Source: HGM04593 sp045631205
GTDB lineage: Bacteria; Bacteroidota; Bacteroidia; Bacteroidales; Bacteroidaceae
Assembly: GCA_045631205.1 (NCBI GenBank)
Contig: JAZQUI010000031.1
Coordinates: forward strand, 32,892-96,891
DNA: 64,000 nucleotides
Direction of reading: 5' to 3'
Positions 26,845 to 36,402 of the stretch are shown here, in pieces (the stretch's first letter is position 1; the number at the start of each line of letters is the position of its first letter). The notes beneath the pieces are model-generated. The model saw only the letters and a list, made by a program, of their open reading frames with translations, was not told the DNA's origin and did not search any database. A program made the position numbers and the translations under genes.

Positions 26845-28200
26845 ATGTATAGGATTTTTTTGTTTACCATATTCTCTTTTTTCGCCTTAACGGTGTCGCA
26901 GGCACAGCCTTCGCGCAGCGATTTTAAGGCATTGTTGGGCGATGCTCTTTTTGAGCAGAGCGATGTGTCACTTGCGGTGTATGATCTTGACGCCGATTCG
27001 TTGCTTTTTTCCCATCGTGCGCAGAAACTTTGTCGCCCCGCCTCGGTGCTTAAATTGGTTACCTCTCTTGCCGCCCTTGAGCGTTTGGGAGCAGATTACT
27101 CTGTTGATACCCGCCTTTTGAGCAATGGCAGTAATTTGTATGTGCAAGGCGAGATTGACCCCCTTTTCTCATACGAAGATTTAAAGACTCTTCTTTCTGC
27201 GGTTTCTGTCGGCAGTGTTATTGATACTCTTTTTGCCGATTGTTCCTTTATGGACTCTATTTACTGGGGCCCGGGGTGGGCTTGGGACGATACTCCTTGG
27301 GAGTTTCAGCCCTATATATCTCCGCTTATGCTTTGTGGCGGGTGTGTTGAAGTAAAGGCGCGCCCCTCTGCCAAGAGTGAATCTCCTTTGGTAGAGTGTT
27401 ATCCACCTTCGGCGTTCTATACTGTTGTGAATGAAGCTGTGAGCAGGGGTGGAACCGGTGAGAAATTTACCATATTGCGCGATTGGCTCGAGGGGAGCAA
27501 TGTAATACGTTTACGCGGCGATTGTAATGCTGCAAAGAGCGAGAAGATGAATATGTTCCCATCGCAGAACTATTTTATGGCAGTGGCTCGGGAGCTCCTC
27601 GACTCCTTGGGTATAAAGGTTGGCAACGTTGCATTTTCTGCGGCACCGGCGGTGTGCGATACTGTGGCGGTTGTACATCGTGCAATAGATGAAATTGTGG
27701 TTGAGGCTCTTCGTGAAAGTGATAATTTGTGTGCCGAGGCTCTTTCCTTTCACCTTGGTGCTCTTTATGGTAAGCGTCCCGTGCGTCAGGTTATGGGGCC
27801 GAAAATTATAAAAGGGTATATGGAGTATTCGTTTGATATGCCCGAGTGGTACGATGTGTGCGATGGGTCGGGTCTCTCGCCCTATACGCTCTTGTCGGCC
27901 GACATAGTGTTGCAGGTCTTGAAACGTGTCTATTCGCAGCCTGTTGTGCGCGAGGTCTTTATGCGCGGGCTACCACAGTCGGGTGTAAACGGCACTTTGA
28001 AACATCGCACAAAGGGCACGGCTGCCTATAAAAAGATTTTTGCAAAGACTGGAACTGTTACAGGTGTCTGTACTCTTGCCGGCTATGCGCAAGCGGCAAA
28101 TGGGCACACTCTTGCCTTTGTGATGCTTAACAGCGGGTTACCCAAGGCTTCGCCTGTGCGTGTGTGGCAGGATAAGGTGTGCGACCTTCTTTGTCGATAG
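26845..28200 (+). CDS. dacB: D-alanyl-D-alanine carboxypeptidase/endopeptidase (PBP4, S13)
   Basis: The 451-residue periplasmic protein begins with a signal peptide ending near SQAQP. It has the penicillin-binding motifs of class C low-molecular-weight PBPs: 'RPASVLKLVT' (SxxK), 'ESDNLCAEAL' (SxN) and 'FAKTGTVTGV' (KTG). A family insertion lies between the first two motifs. It trims or opens peptide crosslinks in the wall. It is transcribed away from nadB and convergent with queG, whose stop lies eight bases away. Confidence 0.93.
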   Translation: MYRIFLFTIFSFFALTVSQAQPSRSDFKALLGDALFEQSDVSLAVYDLDADSLLFSHRAQKLCRPASVLKLVTSLAALERLGADYSVDTRLLSNGSNLYVQGEIDPLFSYEDLKTLLSAVSVGSVIDTLFADCSFMDSIYWGPGWAWDDTPWEFQPYISPLMLCGGCVEVKARPSAKSESPLVECYPPSAFYTVVNEAVSRGGTGEKFTILRDWLEGSNVIRLRGDCNAAKSEKMNMFPSQNYFMAVARELLDSLGIKVGNVAFSAAPAVCDTVAVVHRAIDEIVVEALRESDNLCAEALSFHLGALYGKRPVRQVMGPKIIKGYMEYSFDMPEWYDVCDGSGLSPYTLLSADIVLQVLKRVYSQPVVREVFMRGLPQSGVNGTLKHRTKGTAAYKKIFAKTGTVTGVCTLAGYAQAANGHTLAFVMLNSGLPKASPVRVWQDKVCDLLCR

Positions 28201-28207
28201 AATTTCT

Positions 28208-29131
28208 CTATATCTTTTTTATTGCTCCAATATTGCGCAGGAGCTGTTGATACCCGGCACGCTCCACAGCACTCCCGCCAAAAAGTTCCTTGTATCTCTC
28301 TTCGGTGAGTGTTTCCCACTCATTGTCGTCAATTGATGACATCTTTTCATTGGGAAGAAACTCTGCAACATTTGTTGTTGTGCTCTTTTTGTTCCATGGG
28401 CAGGCTGTTTGGCAGCGGTCGCAACCGTAAAAGCATTTTCCCATCTTTTCACCGACATTTTCGGGAAGTTCTCCCCTGTATTCTATTGTTAGATACGAAA
28501 GGCACTCTCTTGCGTCGAACCCGTCGGTGGTGAGTGCGTGTGTGGGGCAGTTGTCTATGCATTTTTGGCAACTGCCGCAGAGGTTCTGCTCAAAGGGTGT
28601 GTCGTATTCAAGTTCGTGGTCGATAAGAAGTTCTCCCAAGAAAAAGTATGAGCCTGCTTGGGGTATTATAAGCTGGTGGTTTCGCCCAATCCATCCTATT
28701 CCCGCTTTTCTGGCCCAGTATCGTTCTGTTACGGGTGCAGTGTCGCAAAAAGCTCTTCCTCGTACGGGTGTAATTTCATTTATGCTTTTCAGCAGCAGGT
28801 ATAGTTTGTCTTTTACCACTTTGTGGTAATCTTTTCCCTGTGCGTAGCGCGATATGTGCAGGCGGTTTTCGTCGAATCTGTTATCCTGTGCATAACTTAA
28901 AGCTACCGAAACAATGCTTTTGCAGCCGGGTACAAGTTTTGTGGGGTCTTCTCGCTTGTCGCAGTTCCGTTCAAGATAACTCATTGCACCATGTTTTCCT
29001 GCTTTCACCCAGTTTTTCAGCCTTTCACTCTCTTCTGCGGGCAGGGGAGTGGCTTTTGCTATACCGCATACGGCAAAACCGAGGCGTTGTGCCTCGGTTT
29101 TTATATATACAGACAGCTCTTGCGGTGTCAT
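28208..29131 (-). CDS. queG: Epoxyqueuosine reductase
   Basis: QueG reduces epoxyqueuosine to queuosine at the wobble position of certain tRNAs, using cobalamin and two [4Fe-4S] clusters. The 307-residue product has 'SYLERNCDKREDPTKLVPG' near the N-terminus, 'FCDTAPVTERYWARKAGIGWIGRN', and the two cysteine clusters 'CGSCQKCIDNCPTHAL' and 'CYGCDRCQTACPWN'. Start overlaps the last base of the upstream deacetylase stop. It is a second B12-linked gene in this window, besides the riboswitch at 3.4-3.6 kb. Confidence 0.95.
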   Translation of the reverse strand: MTPQELSVYIKTEAQRLGFAVCGIAKATPLPAEESERLKNWVKAGKHGAMSYLERNCDKREDPTKLVPGCKSIVSVALSYAQDNRFDENRLHISRYAQGKDYHKVVKDKLYLLLKSINEITPVRGRAFCDTAPVTERYWARKAGIGWIGRNHQLIIPQAGSYFFLGELLIDHELEYDTPFEQNLCGSCQKCIDNCPTHALTTDGFDARECLSYLTIEYRGELPENVGEKMGKCFYGCDRCQTACPWNKKSTTTNVAEFLPNEKMSSIDDNEWETLTEERYKELFGGSAVERAGYQQLLRNIGAIKKI

Positions 29132-29742
29132 CAGTCGAAAATTTTGAATGTGTAACCCTGTTCCATCAACCAGTCGATTGCGCGTGGCAATGCGTAGCGC
29201 AGGTTCTTTTCGGAACGTAATGAGTCGTGGAACGTAATTATGGAGCCGTTGCGTGTGTAGCGTTTCACATTTGCAAGTACATCCTCGCCATACATATGTA
29301 TACTGTAATCACGTGTTACGAGATCCCACATTACAAACTGGTATCTCTTGGCAAGCTCGTTGTATTGTTGTGTGCGCAATACCCCGTGCGGCGGGCGAAA
29401 GAGGTTGCTGTGTATGAAGGCATCGGCCTGGTCCACGTTCTCAATGTATTTTTTTGTGCTTGTGAATAGCCCTTTCAGGTGGTTGAAGGTGTGGTTGCCT
29501 AAACGGTGTCCGCCCTCTACAACCTGCATATACTCCTGTGAGAATTTATGCACGTTGTCACCCACCATAAAGAAGGTTGCTTTTATATTGTTACGTTCGA
29601 GAAGCTCCACCACCCATGGTGTTATTACGGGTATGGGGCCGTCGTCGAATGTAAGGTAAACAGCCTTCTCGTCGGGATTCATTCTCCACAAAGCCTTTGG
29701 GTAAAGGTTGCGGAAAAATGTCGGGACTTGTTCAATAAACAT
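29131..29742 (-). CDS. Polysaccharide deacetylase family protein (NodB domain)
   Basis: The 203-residue protein is little more than a NodB domain. It contains 'VYLTFDDGPIP' (motif 1, catalytic Asp and metal Asp), 'GGHRLGNHTFNHLKG' (motif 2, metal His pair), 'LFRPPHGVL' (motif 3) and a C-terminal 'SIITFHDSL' (motif 5 His). These enzymes remove N- or O-acetyl groups from glycans. No signal peptide is apparent, so it may act on a cytoplasmic or membrane-bound precursor. It lies between the DUF2723 gene (14 bases) and queG (overlap). Confidence 0.85.
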   Translation of the reverse strand: MFIEQVPTFFRNLYPKALWRMNPDEKAVYLTFDDGPIPVITPWVVELLERNNIKATFFMVGDNVHKFSQEYMQVVEGGHRLGNHTFNHLKGLFTSTKKYIENVDQADAFIHSNLFRPPHGVLRTQQYNELAKRYQFVMWDLVTRDYSIHMYGEDVLANVKRYTRNGSIITFHDSLRSEKNLRYALPRAIDWLMEQGYTFKIFD

Positions 29743-29755
29743 AGTGTATCTTTTC

Positions 29756-32700
29756 TTAATTCATTCTTTTGCGCCACTCCATGTATTTTTCTGTGAGTTC
29801 GGCTGTGAGTTCGGTGGCAATGTCTTTGCAGCTGTTGTCACCGGCGTTTAGTTCTTCTATAACTATTCTTGTGAGTTCAATTGCTGTGTAGCTCTCCTGT
29901 GCCGAAGATTTGAATTTGTTGTTGCTTAAACTGCAGTACCAGTTGAGGTATTCAAGTTGTTCATCGGCAATTTCGCTTAAAATTTTGCGTCCGTTCTCAT
30001 AATCTCCAAGTGCAATGAATAGTCGGCCAATATCAATGCTGCCTGTCATTGCTCCGTGGGGTACGATGCTCGAGGGGAGTTCCTCTTCGAGGAGAATGAG
30101 AAGTTTAAGAGCCTTCTCGTTTTTGCCTTCGTTGTAAAGTTGCGATGCAAGTGACGATATAAGTCGGCGGTGGGTATATACCATACGGCTTATAGTTTCG
30201 TCGGAGTAGTAATTGGGATTCTCCTTGAAGCCACCGAATTTGAAACGGTTCATTACATTGTTGTAGAATGTTTCGGTGTCGGCTATTATATCGTTTTTAC
30301 TGCTGTAACCAAGTTCTTTCCAATTGAAAGGGGTTATGCGGTAGGCAAGTCCTTCCTGTACGAAGAAATCCTGTAATGAACTCAAATAGTTTTCATCGCC
30401 CACAGTCATTGACATATACATCGGGCGCACCCAATTTGCTTGTGAGAGCATCTCGAGCAGCATAAGGTCGCTGCGCAACAGTTGCTTGCGTCCGTTGAGT
30501 GAGATTGTCATGTATTCGGGCATCTCGTCTATGTACTCTTCGGGGATAATCATGCCCGAGCGTATTACAGCCTCTTTGTCAATCTTTATGTAGAGTGTGT
30601 CGGTGGGTATGCAGTGCAGTTTTTCGTTCTTTGAGCGTACCCAGTTCTTCATAATATTCTTTACTTCAAATGGGTTTTCACCATAGCGTTTCTTCGCTCC
30701 TTCTGGGTTGTCGGCATACAGTTTCTTTATCAGTTCTTCGTAGCGGGTATCAACCTTTATCATCTCGTTGTTGTTGCCGGCGTAGTCTATACGTTCCCAA
30801 CTTATAGGCAACGATGGTGAATCGTATGCAGGGCGGCGCATCTGGTCTATGTACCAATCTGTCTGCAAATACGAAAGGTTGCAAACGCGTGTGTCGGTGC
30901 GCACGCCTTCAACCTCCTGGTTGTACCACAAGGGGAAGGTGTCATTGTCGCCACAAGTGAAAATTATGGGGTTACCCTCTTCGGGCAGAGTGTTCAGGTA
31001 GTTCTGTCCGAAGTCGCGGCATGCGTAACGGCCACTGCGGTCGTGGTCGTCCCAGGTCTGCGATACCATCTGCAAGGGTACAAGGAGGCATGCGCCTGCA
31101 ATGATTGCGCTTAATGCGGTGTTACTCTTTTTGAACCACTCGGTGATGGCTGCCACACCCATACCAATCCAAATTGCAAATGCATAGAACGATGCCGCAT
31201 AGGCGTAATCGCGTTCACGGGGTTGTAGGGGTGTTTGGTTCAAATATAGTACGATGGCAAGGCCAGTCATAAAAAAGAGCATAAAAACAACGAAGAACTG
31301 TTGCTTGCCCTCTTTGCCGTGTCGAGACTGCCACAAGAGTCCCAAGATACCTAAAATAAGGGGCAAGGCATAGAACACATTGCGGCCTTTGTTCTTTTTA
31401 AGTATAGTGGGCAGTGTTTCCTGATTGCCGACCAATATGTTGTCGATAAACGAAAGACCGGTTATCCAGTTACCTTTCTCCATTTCTCCATGGCTTTGCA
31501 AGTCGTTCTGTCGGCCTACAAAGTTCCACAGGAAGTATCGCCAGTACATAAAGTTGAGCTGGTAGTTGATGAAGAATTTCAGGTTATCTATCTGTGTGGG
31601 CATCTTTATGTTCAATGTTTCGCCCCAGGGTGCTCTGTACCGCACGTTATATCCCTTGATTTCGCCTCCACACCACTGTTCGTATAGGTTTATTCCACGG
31701 AAGTTGGCATATTCAGGGTTGTACATACGGGGGAAGAGCATATTTTGTGCATAGACATAATCTCTGTCGTAGCCGATTATTTCGTATGAATCCTTTTCAT
31801 CGGGCGAAACTTTCTCCTTGGGAGCATATTTGGGTGCGCCTTGTATTGCCTTTGGCACGTAATATTCTCCTTTTGCCTCGCGCTCAATTTCGGAACTATA
31901 TGCCTGTCCGTAGAGTAAAGGTCGGTCGCCGTATTGTTCGCGTCCCAAATATGTGCCGAGGGTGAAGATGTCCTCGGGTGAGTTCTGGTCCATTGGAGTG
32001 TTGGCAGCCGAACGCACAACAATAAGTGCGTAAGAGAAATATCCAATCATTATCACTGTCATGCAGAGCAACGATGTGTTCAACCAACGAAGGTTTACAA
32101 GGTGGTTTTCTCCCTTGCGGAACATTACGAGAAAGAATATTGCAACCAATGCTATAATGCCTATGGTTATGCTCAGGAAACCGTAGCCATAGAATGGAAT
32201 GCCAAGCAAAGCGATTGAGGCAGTGAATGCGATGGCAAGGTTTTTGCGCTTGTAGCCCTTCTCGCTCTCCCACAATCCCCACACAAGTGCGGCACACAGG
32301 AGTACAATATATGTGATAAGTCCGCTGTTGAACGGCAATCCCAGCAAGTTTACGAAAAGCAGTTCGAACCAACCGCCAACTTTTACCACGCCGGGTACAA
32401 TGCCGTAGAGCACCACTGCCACAAGAATGCCGGAAAGGGCTATTGCAAGCAATGAGCCTTTGAGGCTTGCTTTGGGCACTCGTTTGTAGTATGCCACAAG
32501 TACAATGGCAGGGATACAAAGCAGGTTGAGCAGGTGTACGCCGATAGAGAGTCCCACAAGGTAGGCTATTAGTATGAGCCATCGGTCGCTGTGAGGCTCA
32601 TTGGCCTGTTCTTCCCATTTGAGTATGAGCCAGAATACAACTGCGGTAAAGAGTGAAGAATAGGCATATACCTCTCCCTCAACAGCGCTGAACCAATATG

Positions 32701-33103
32701 TATCGCTCCAGGTGTATGCAAGTGCTCCCACGAGTCCCGACCCTATAATGGTAATCAGTTGCGATGTCTTTATGTTTGTACCATTGCCCACAATTAGCTT
32801 GCGTGTGAGGTGGGTGATGCTCCAGAAAAGGAACAATATACCCCCGGCACTTAGCAACGCACTCATATAGTTCACCATAAGCGCGACATTTTCGGGCTTG
32901 GCGAAGAGTGAGAAGAAATTTGCGGTGAGCATAAAGAAGGGTGCGCCGGGCGGGTGGCCTACTTCGAGCTTGTTGCCCGAAAGGATAAACTCGGGGCAAT
33001 CCCAAAAACTTGCGGTGGGCTCCACGGTGAGGCAGTATGTTATAGCTGCCACAATAAATGTGAGCCAACCGGTGATGTTGTTTACGGTTTTGAATCTTTT
33101 CAT
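29756..33103 (-). CDS. DUF2723 membrane protein, O-mannosyltransferase-like, with C-terminal soluble domain
   Basis: This 1115-residue protein has a membrane half with about 12 helices and a soluble C-terminal half. The first loop holds 'EPTASFWDCPEFILSGNKL', followed by 'VGHPPGAPFF', the DUF2723 signature; the acidic DxxE pair fits a GT-C active site. Eukaryotic relatives (TMEM260) are protein O-mannosyltransferases; the bacterial proteins are probably lipid-linked sugar transferases acting on exported proteins or glycans. The C-terminal part (about 750-1115) is largely helical, with a TPR-like stretch ('YNEGKNEKALKLLILLEEEL'). A promoter with exact -7 box precedes it. Downstream are the deacetylase and queG. 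Confidence 0.75.
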   Translation of the reverse strand: MKRFKTVNNITGWLTFIVAAITYCLTVEPTASFWDCPEFILSGNKLEVGHPPGAPFFMLTANFFSLFAKPENVALMVNYMSALLSAGGILFLFWSITHLTRKLIVGNGTNIKTSQLITIIGSGLVGALAYTWSDTYWFSAVEGEVYAYSSLFTAVVFWLILKWEEQANEPHSDRWLILIAYLVGLSIGVHLLNLLCIPAIVLVAYYKRVPKASLKGSLLAIALSGILVAVVLYGIVPGVVKVGGWFELLFVNLLGLPFNSGLITYIVLLCAALVWGLWESEKGYKRKNLAIAFTASIALLGIPFYGYGFLSITIGIIALVAIFFLVMFRKGENHLVNLRWLNTSLLCMTVIMIGYFSYALIVVRSAANTPMDQNSPEDIFTLGTYLGREQYGDRPLLYGQAYSSEIEREAKGEYYVPKAIQGAPKYAPKEKVSPDEKDSYEIIGYDRDYVYAQNMLFPRMYNPEYANFRGINLYEQWCGGEIKGYNVRYRAPWGETLNIKMPTQIDNLKFFINYQLNFMYWRYFLWNFVGRQNDLQSHGEMEKGNWITGLSFIDNILVGNQETLPTILKKNKGRNVFYALPLILGILGLLWQSRHGKEGKQQFFVVFMLFFMTGLAIVLYLNQTPLQPRERDYAYAASFYAFAIWIGMGVAAITEWFKKSNTALSAIIAGACLLVPLQMVSQTWDDHDRSGRYACRDFGQNYLNTLPEEGNPIIFTCGDNDTFPLWYNQEVEGVRTDTRVCNLSYLQTDWYIDQMRRPAYDSPSLPISWERIDYAGNNNEMIKVDTRYEELIKKLYADNPEGAKKRYGENPFEVKNIMKNWVRSKNEKLHCIPTDTLYIKIDKEAVIRSGMIIPEEYIDEMPEYMTISLNGRKQLLRSDLMLLEMLSQANWVRPMYMSMTVGDENYLSSLQDFFVQEGLAYRITPFNWKELGYSSKNDIIADTETFYNNVMNRFKFGGFKENPNYYSDETISRMVYTHRRLISSLASQLYNEGKNEKALKLLILLEEELPSSIVPHGAMTGSIDIGRLFIALGDYENGRKILSEIADEQLEYLNWYCSLSNNKFKSSAQESYTAIELTRIVIEELNAGDNSCKDIATELTAELTEKYMEWRKRMN

Positions 33104-33161
33104 TATCTTGTTCTGTTTTTTGCAGTGTGTGCGGGGTGTGTTTTTACCCCGTAAAATTGTG

Positions 33162-33192
33162 CAAAGTTACCTAAACGACGGGAGAAGAACAA
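33162..33192 (-). promoter_or_regulatory. Predicted promoter of DUF2723 operon
   Basis: Read on the minus strand: TTG (33190-33192), a 20-base spacer and TAACTTTG (33162-33169), an exact Bacteroidota -7 box. The leader of about 50 bases contains a small CGGGGT/ACCCCG hairpin at 33132-33151. Confidence 0.65.
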
Positions 33193-33223
33193 GATATTGC
33201 TGATGAATTTAACACAATTAGTG

Positions 33224-35470
33224 TTAAAGGGGGTCAATATCGTAGAACATTACAATGGAGCGATAGCGTGCATTCTGTGTGAATGTCTGCTGTATCTCGG
33301 CAAGAGTATCGTTTACTTTGTATTGCGAGAGGTTGTTCTCTATCTTTAACACCATCTTGCGTATGAATAGCTGTTTTACTCTTGCAACAGGCGGTAGGTC
33401 GGGGCCTAATATGCGGTCCTCGAAAATCTTGCGCAGGTGTTGCCCGAGAAGTTCCGAGAATTCATCGAGAACCCTCACATCGCGATGCTTCACATATATG
33501 TAAACCAACCGATAAAAAGGAGGATAATGGAACATCATGCGCTCCTGCAACTGCGAGTTGTAGAATTGTAGATAGTCATTTTTTACTATCTGTGGAATCA
33601 CTGGTGCGTCGGGAATTTTTGTCTGTAAAAACACCTCTCCCTCGCCGTTTTTGCGACCTGCACGTCCGGCAACCTGCGCCATAAGCTGGAAGGCGCGTTC
33701 TGTTGAACGGAAGTCGGGGTAGTTGAGCAAAGTGTCGGCGTTTATTATACCCACCACCGCCACATTGTCAAAATCGAGTCCCTTTGATACCATCTGTGTT
33801 CCTATGAGAATATCGGTGCCACCTTCCTGAAAAGTATTTATTATCTTTTCATATGCTGTGCGGGTGCGTGTGGTGTCGAGGTCCATACGGGCAATCCTCG
33901 CCTCAGGGAAGAGGTTTTGCAGGTCGTCCTCTATCTTTTCGGTTCCGTAGCCAAGGTGTATAAAGTTGTTCTCCTCGCAGTTCGGGCAATATTGTGGTGC
34001 GGGTATGGTGTATCCGCAGTAATGGCATATTAGTTTGTGCGCGTTCTTGTGCAATGTGAGGCTCACATCGCAATGCTTGCATTTAGGCACCCACCCGCAG
34101 GTCTTGCATTCGAGCAGAGGCGAGTAGCCACGGCGGTTCTGGAAGAGTATTATCTGTTTTTTCTCTTCCAGAGCTTCGCCCATAGCCTCGACCAATGGGT
34201 CGCTGAACGGGCCAGTCATACGTTTGCGTCGGCTCATATCGGCCGTGTCAACAACGGTTATGCGCGGGAGTTTCACTTCGCGGTGGCGTGTAGTGAGGCT
34301 TACGAGACCGTATTTCCCGGTTGTTGCGTTGTAGTAGCTTTCAATCGATGGTGTTGCTGTGCCAAGCAGGCTTTTTGCGCCAAAGAACGATGCAAGCACA
34401 ATGGCTGCGTTGCGGGCATTGTAGCGTGGTGCAGGCTCCTGTTGCTTGTAACTGTTTTCGTGTTCTTCGTCAACAATTACCAACCCTAAATTCTTGAATG
34501 GGAGAAATACCGAAGAGCGTACACCGAGAATGATATCGTAAGGTGCGTCACTCATCTGTTTCTTCCATATCTCAACTCTCTCGGCATCGGAGAATTTGGA
34601 GTGGTAGAGTCCAATTCTGTTGCCAAACACCCTTCGCAAGCGTTCTATAATCTGTTTTGTAAGTGCAATTTCGGGCAATAGGTATAGTACCTGTTTGCCG
34701 CTCTCTATTGCTTGTGCTATGAGGTGTATGTAAATCTCGGTCTTTCCTGCCGATGTTACGCCGTGAAGCAGGGTTACATTTTTTTGCTCGAAACTTGCGG
34801 TTATCTCGTGCAGTGCTTGCTCCTGTGCTTTGTTAAGCTTGTTGAGTGAGGTTGTGTCGATATCTTCCGTAGCAAGTCTTCCAATCTCCACCTCGTAACT
34901 CTCTATAAACCCTCTGTCGGAAAGTTCCTTGTATATGTTCGGTTGCACCTGTGCAGTTTCCAGCAGTTTGTGTTTTGTCACCTCCACAAGTTGCCCGGTA
35001 AGTTGCCCCGACATCTCCAGGAATGTGTTGAATAGCCTTTTTTGTCGCGGTGCGCGTGAGAGTGATTGCAGTATCAAGTTAATTGCTTTTTCGTTGCAAT
35101 ATTGTTTGGGGAGTCTTGTGCGCTGCTCGGTGCGTGGCTTGAATTCGCCTTTCAGTCCTTGCGGAACAGCGGCTTTGTAGATATCCCCCATAGAGCTTAG
35201 ATAGTAGCGCGAAATCCACTCCCACAGTTTCATCTGTTTGGGGAACATTATGGGTGTTTCGTCGAGCAGCTCATCAATGGGGCGCACTTTGCAATCAGTG
35301 GGTTCGTTGTCGTGAGTAGAAGCCACCATTGCGGTATAATGTTTTTTTGTGCCGAGAGGCACGCTTACGCGGCATCCGGTCTGAACCTTTCCCTGTAACT
35401 CCTGCGGAACGCTGTAAGTGTAAGTTGTGGGGAGGGGCAATGGTAATATTACTTCAACAAACTTTGCCAT
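33224..35470 (-). CDS. priA: Primosomal protein N' (replication-restart helicase)
   Basis: PriA reloads the replisome at collapsed forks. The 748-residue protein has the N-terminal 3'-end-binding domain, helicase motif I 'LLHGVTSAGKTEIYIH', DEEH box 'LVIVDEEHENSYKQQ', and the two zinc knuckles ('CKTCGWVPKCKHCDVSLTLH' and 'CHYCG'/'CPNC') between the two helicase lobes, then 'ILIGTQMVSKGLDFDNV' and 'QVAGRAGR'. All expected motifs are intact. It is separated from the DUF2723 gene by about 120 bases with that gene's promoter. Confidence 0.96.
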   Translation of the reverse strand: MAKFVEVILPLPLPTTYTYSVPQELQGKVQTGCRVSVPLGTKKHYTAMVASTHDNEPTDCKVRPIDELLDETPIMFPKQMKLWEWISRYYLSSMGDIYKAAVPQGLKGEFKPRTEQRTRLPKQYCNEKAINLILQSLSRAPRQKRLFNTFLEMSGQLTGQLVEVTKHKLLETAQVQPNIYKELSDRGFIESYEVEIGRLATEDIDTTSLNKLNKAQEQALHEITASFEQKNVTLLHGVTSAGKTEIYIHLIAQAIESGKQVLYLLPEIALTKQIIERLRRVFGNRIGLYHSKFSDAERVEIWKKQMSDAPYDIILGVRSSVFLPFKNLGLVIVDEEHENSYKQQEPAPRYNARNAAIVLASFFGAKSLLGTATPSIESYYNATTGKYGLVSLTTRHREVKLPRITVVDTADMSRRKRMTGPFSDPLVEAMGEALEEKKQIILFQNRRGYSPLLECKTCGWVPKCKHCDVSLTLHKNAHKLICHYCGYTIPAPQYCPNCEENNFIHLGYGTEKIEDDLQNLFPEARIARMDLDTTRTRTAYEKIINTFQEGGTDILIGTQMVSKGLDFDNVAVVGIINADTLLNYPDFRSTERAFQLMAQVAGRAGRKNGEGEVFLQTKIPDAPVIPQIVKNDYLQFYNSQLQERMMFHYPPFYRLVYIYVKHRDVRVLDEFSELLGQHLRKIFEDRILGPDLPPVARVKQLFIRKMVLKIENNLSQYKVNDTLAEIQQTFTQNARYRSIVMFYDIDPL

Positions 35471-35538
35471 ATTGCTTTATTGCGCGAAGTTATGAAAAAC
35501 GTGGTAAAAAGCCAAGTGTTTTTTCCTCTCTAAAAAAG

Positions 35539-35566
35539 ATTGGGAGCGACAAGTGTCGCTCCCAAT
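35539..35566 (-). terminator. Terminator after the outer-membrane barrel gene
   Basis: Perfect 12-base stem (ATTGGGAGCGAC / GTCGCTCCCAAT) with a four-base loop; on the minus strand it is followed by a T-run (plus-strand TAAAAAAG at 35531-35538). Confidence 0.85.
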
Positions 35567-35591
35567 ATCCTTTTCAGCAGTATATCTTTTA

Positions 35592-36245
35592 TTAGAAAAT
35601 GTATGCTGCTGATACCTGCCAGGTGTTCACCTTAGAACCTTTTGACTTTGCATAGCCCCAAGCTTCGCTGGCAAAGTTCTCTTTCCATTCACCGGTGTTG
35701 CCGAGTGCTATGTTGTAGTTAATGTGCAACTGTATGTGGTTGAGAAGTGTAGCTCCGGCTCCGATGTTCAGGCTGAGATTACTCTTCTTATATTCCCACT
35801 TGTAGATGTCGTTTACAAATGTTTGTGTTGCGTTATCCCACACTTCGTAACTGCCAGTGGTTTTGCTACCGCCGAGAACCCAACCAAACTGGGGACCGAC
35901 TGCAATGAATGGTTCAACAAACTTGTTGAGAATGGGAAGAGCAAAATCGTAACGCAAATAGATGGGTACTTCTATACTGCGACGTGTGATGCTGTTTCCG
36001 TAAAACTCACTTTCGGTCTGTGAGTAAAGGAGGTTACCTTCAAGGCCTATGTTAAGCACGGGGATAATAACCTTTGCCATAGGACCGAAGTAGAAACCGT
36101 TCTTACTGTCGCGTTTAACATCATCCAACGAACTGGGTTTGCCGGTGAGGTTCAAACCTGCTTTGATACCCCAATTGAATTGTGAGTATGCAGGTGCTGC
36201 TGTGAGAAGGCACAAAGTGAGTGCAATTCCAAAAATCTTTTTCAT
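35592..36245 (-). CDS. Outer-membrane beta-barrel protein (PorT-like)
   Basis: The 217-residue protein starts with a signal peptide (MKKIFGIALTLCLLTAAPAYS) and then alternates short beta-strands, beginning 'FNWGIKAGLNLTG' and ending with the aromatic 'WQVSAAYIF', as in small outer-membrane barrels of the OMP_b-brl_2/PorT class. The start at 36245 is chosen because a 25-residue upstream extension has no such signal. It has its own promoter and terminator, so it is separate from the T9SS operon upstream. PorT is a T9SS factor in Porphyromonas, but the family is broad and the role here is unproven. Confidence 0.7.
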   Translation of the reverse strand: MKKIFGIALTLCLLTAAPAYSQFNWGIKAGLNLTGKPSSLDDVKRDSKNGFYFGPMAKVIIPVLNIGLEGNLLYSQTESEFYGNSITRRSIEVPIYLRYDFALPILNKFVEPFIAVGPQFGWVLGGSKTTGSYEVWDNATQTFVNDIYKWEYKKSNLSLNIGAGATLLNHIQLHINYNIALGNTGEWKENFASEAWGYAKSKGSKVNTWQVSAAYIF

Positions 36246-36317
36246 ATTGTTTATATTTATAAATGTTTTATCTCTTTGCAATTTTTGTACAAAATAAGTA
36301 TAAAATATATTAAGATG

Positions 36318-36349
36318 CAAATATCGGCTTACTTCTTTGTAAAAACAAA
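36318..36349 (-). promoter_or_regulatory. Predicted promoter of barrel gene
   Basis: Read on the minus strand: TTTG (36346-36349), 20-base spacer, GATATTTG (36318-36325; one base off consensus). The -33 element lies against the gldN terminator. Confidence 0.5.
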
Positions 36350-36379
36350 CAGGATGCAGAACCTGTTCTGCATCCTGTT
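36348..36379 (-). terminator. Terminator of the T9SS operon
   Basis: AACAGGATGCAGAA and TTCTGCATCCTGTT form a perfect 14-base stem with a CCTG loop, followed on the minus strand by GTTTTT. It lies 24 bases beyond the gldN stop. Confidence 0.88.
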
Positions 36380-36402
36380 AATCAGATATTTATTGCGCTT
36401 TT

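Noticed and set aside
33132..33151. Terminator of priA
   Set aside because: The CGGGGT/ACCCCG hairpin lies downstream of the likely promoter of the DUF2723 gene and lacks a T-run on the minus strand, so it is more likely part of that leader.
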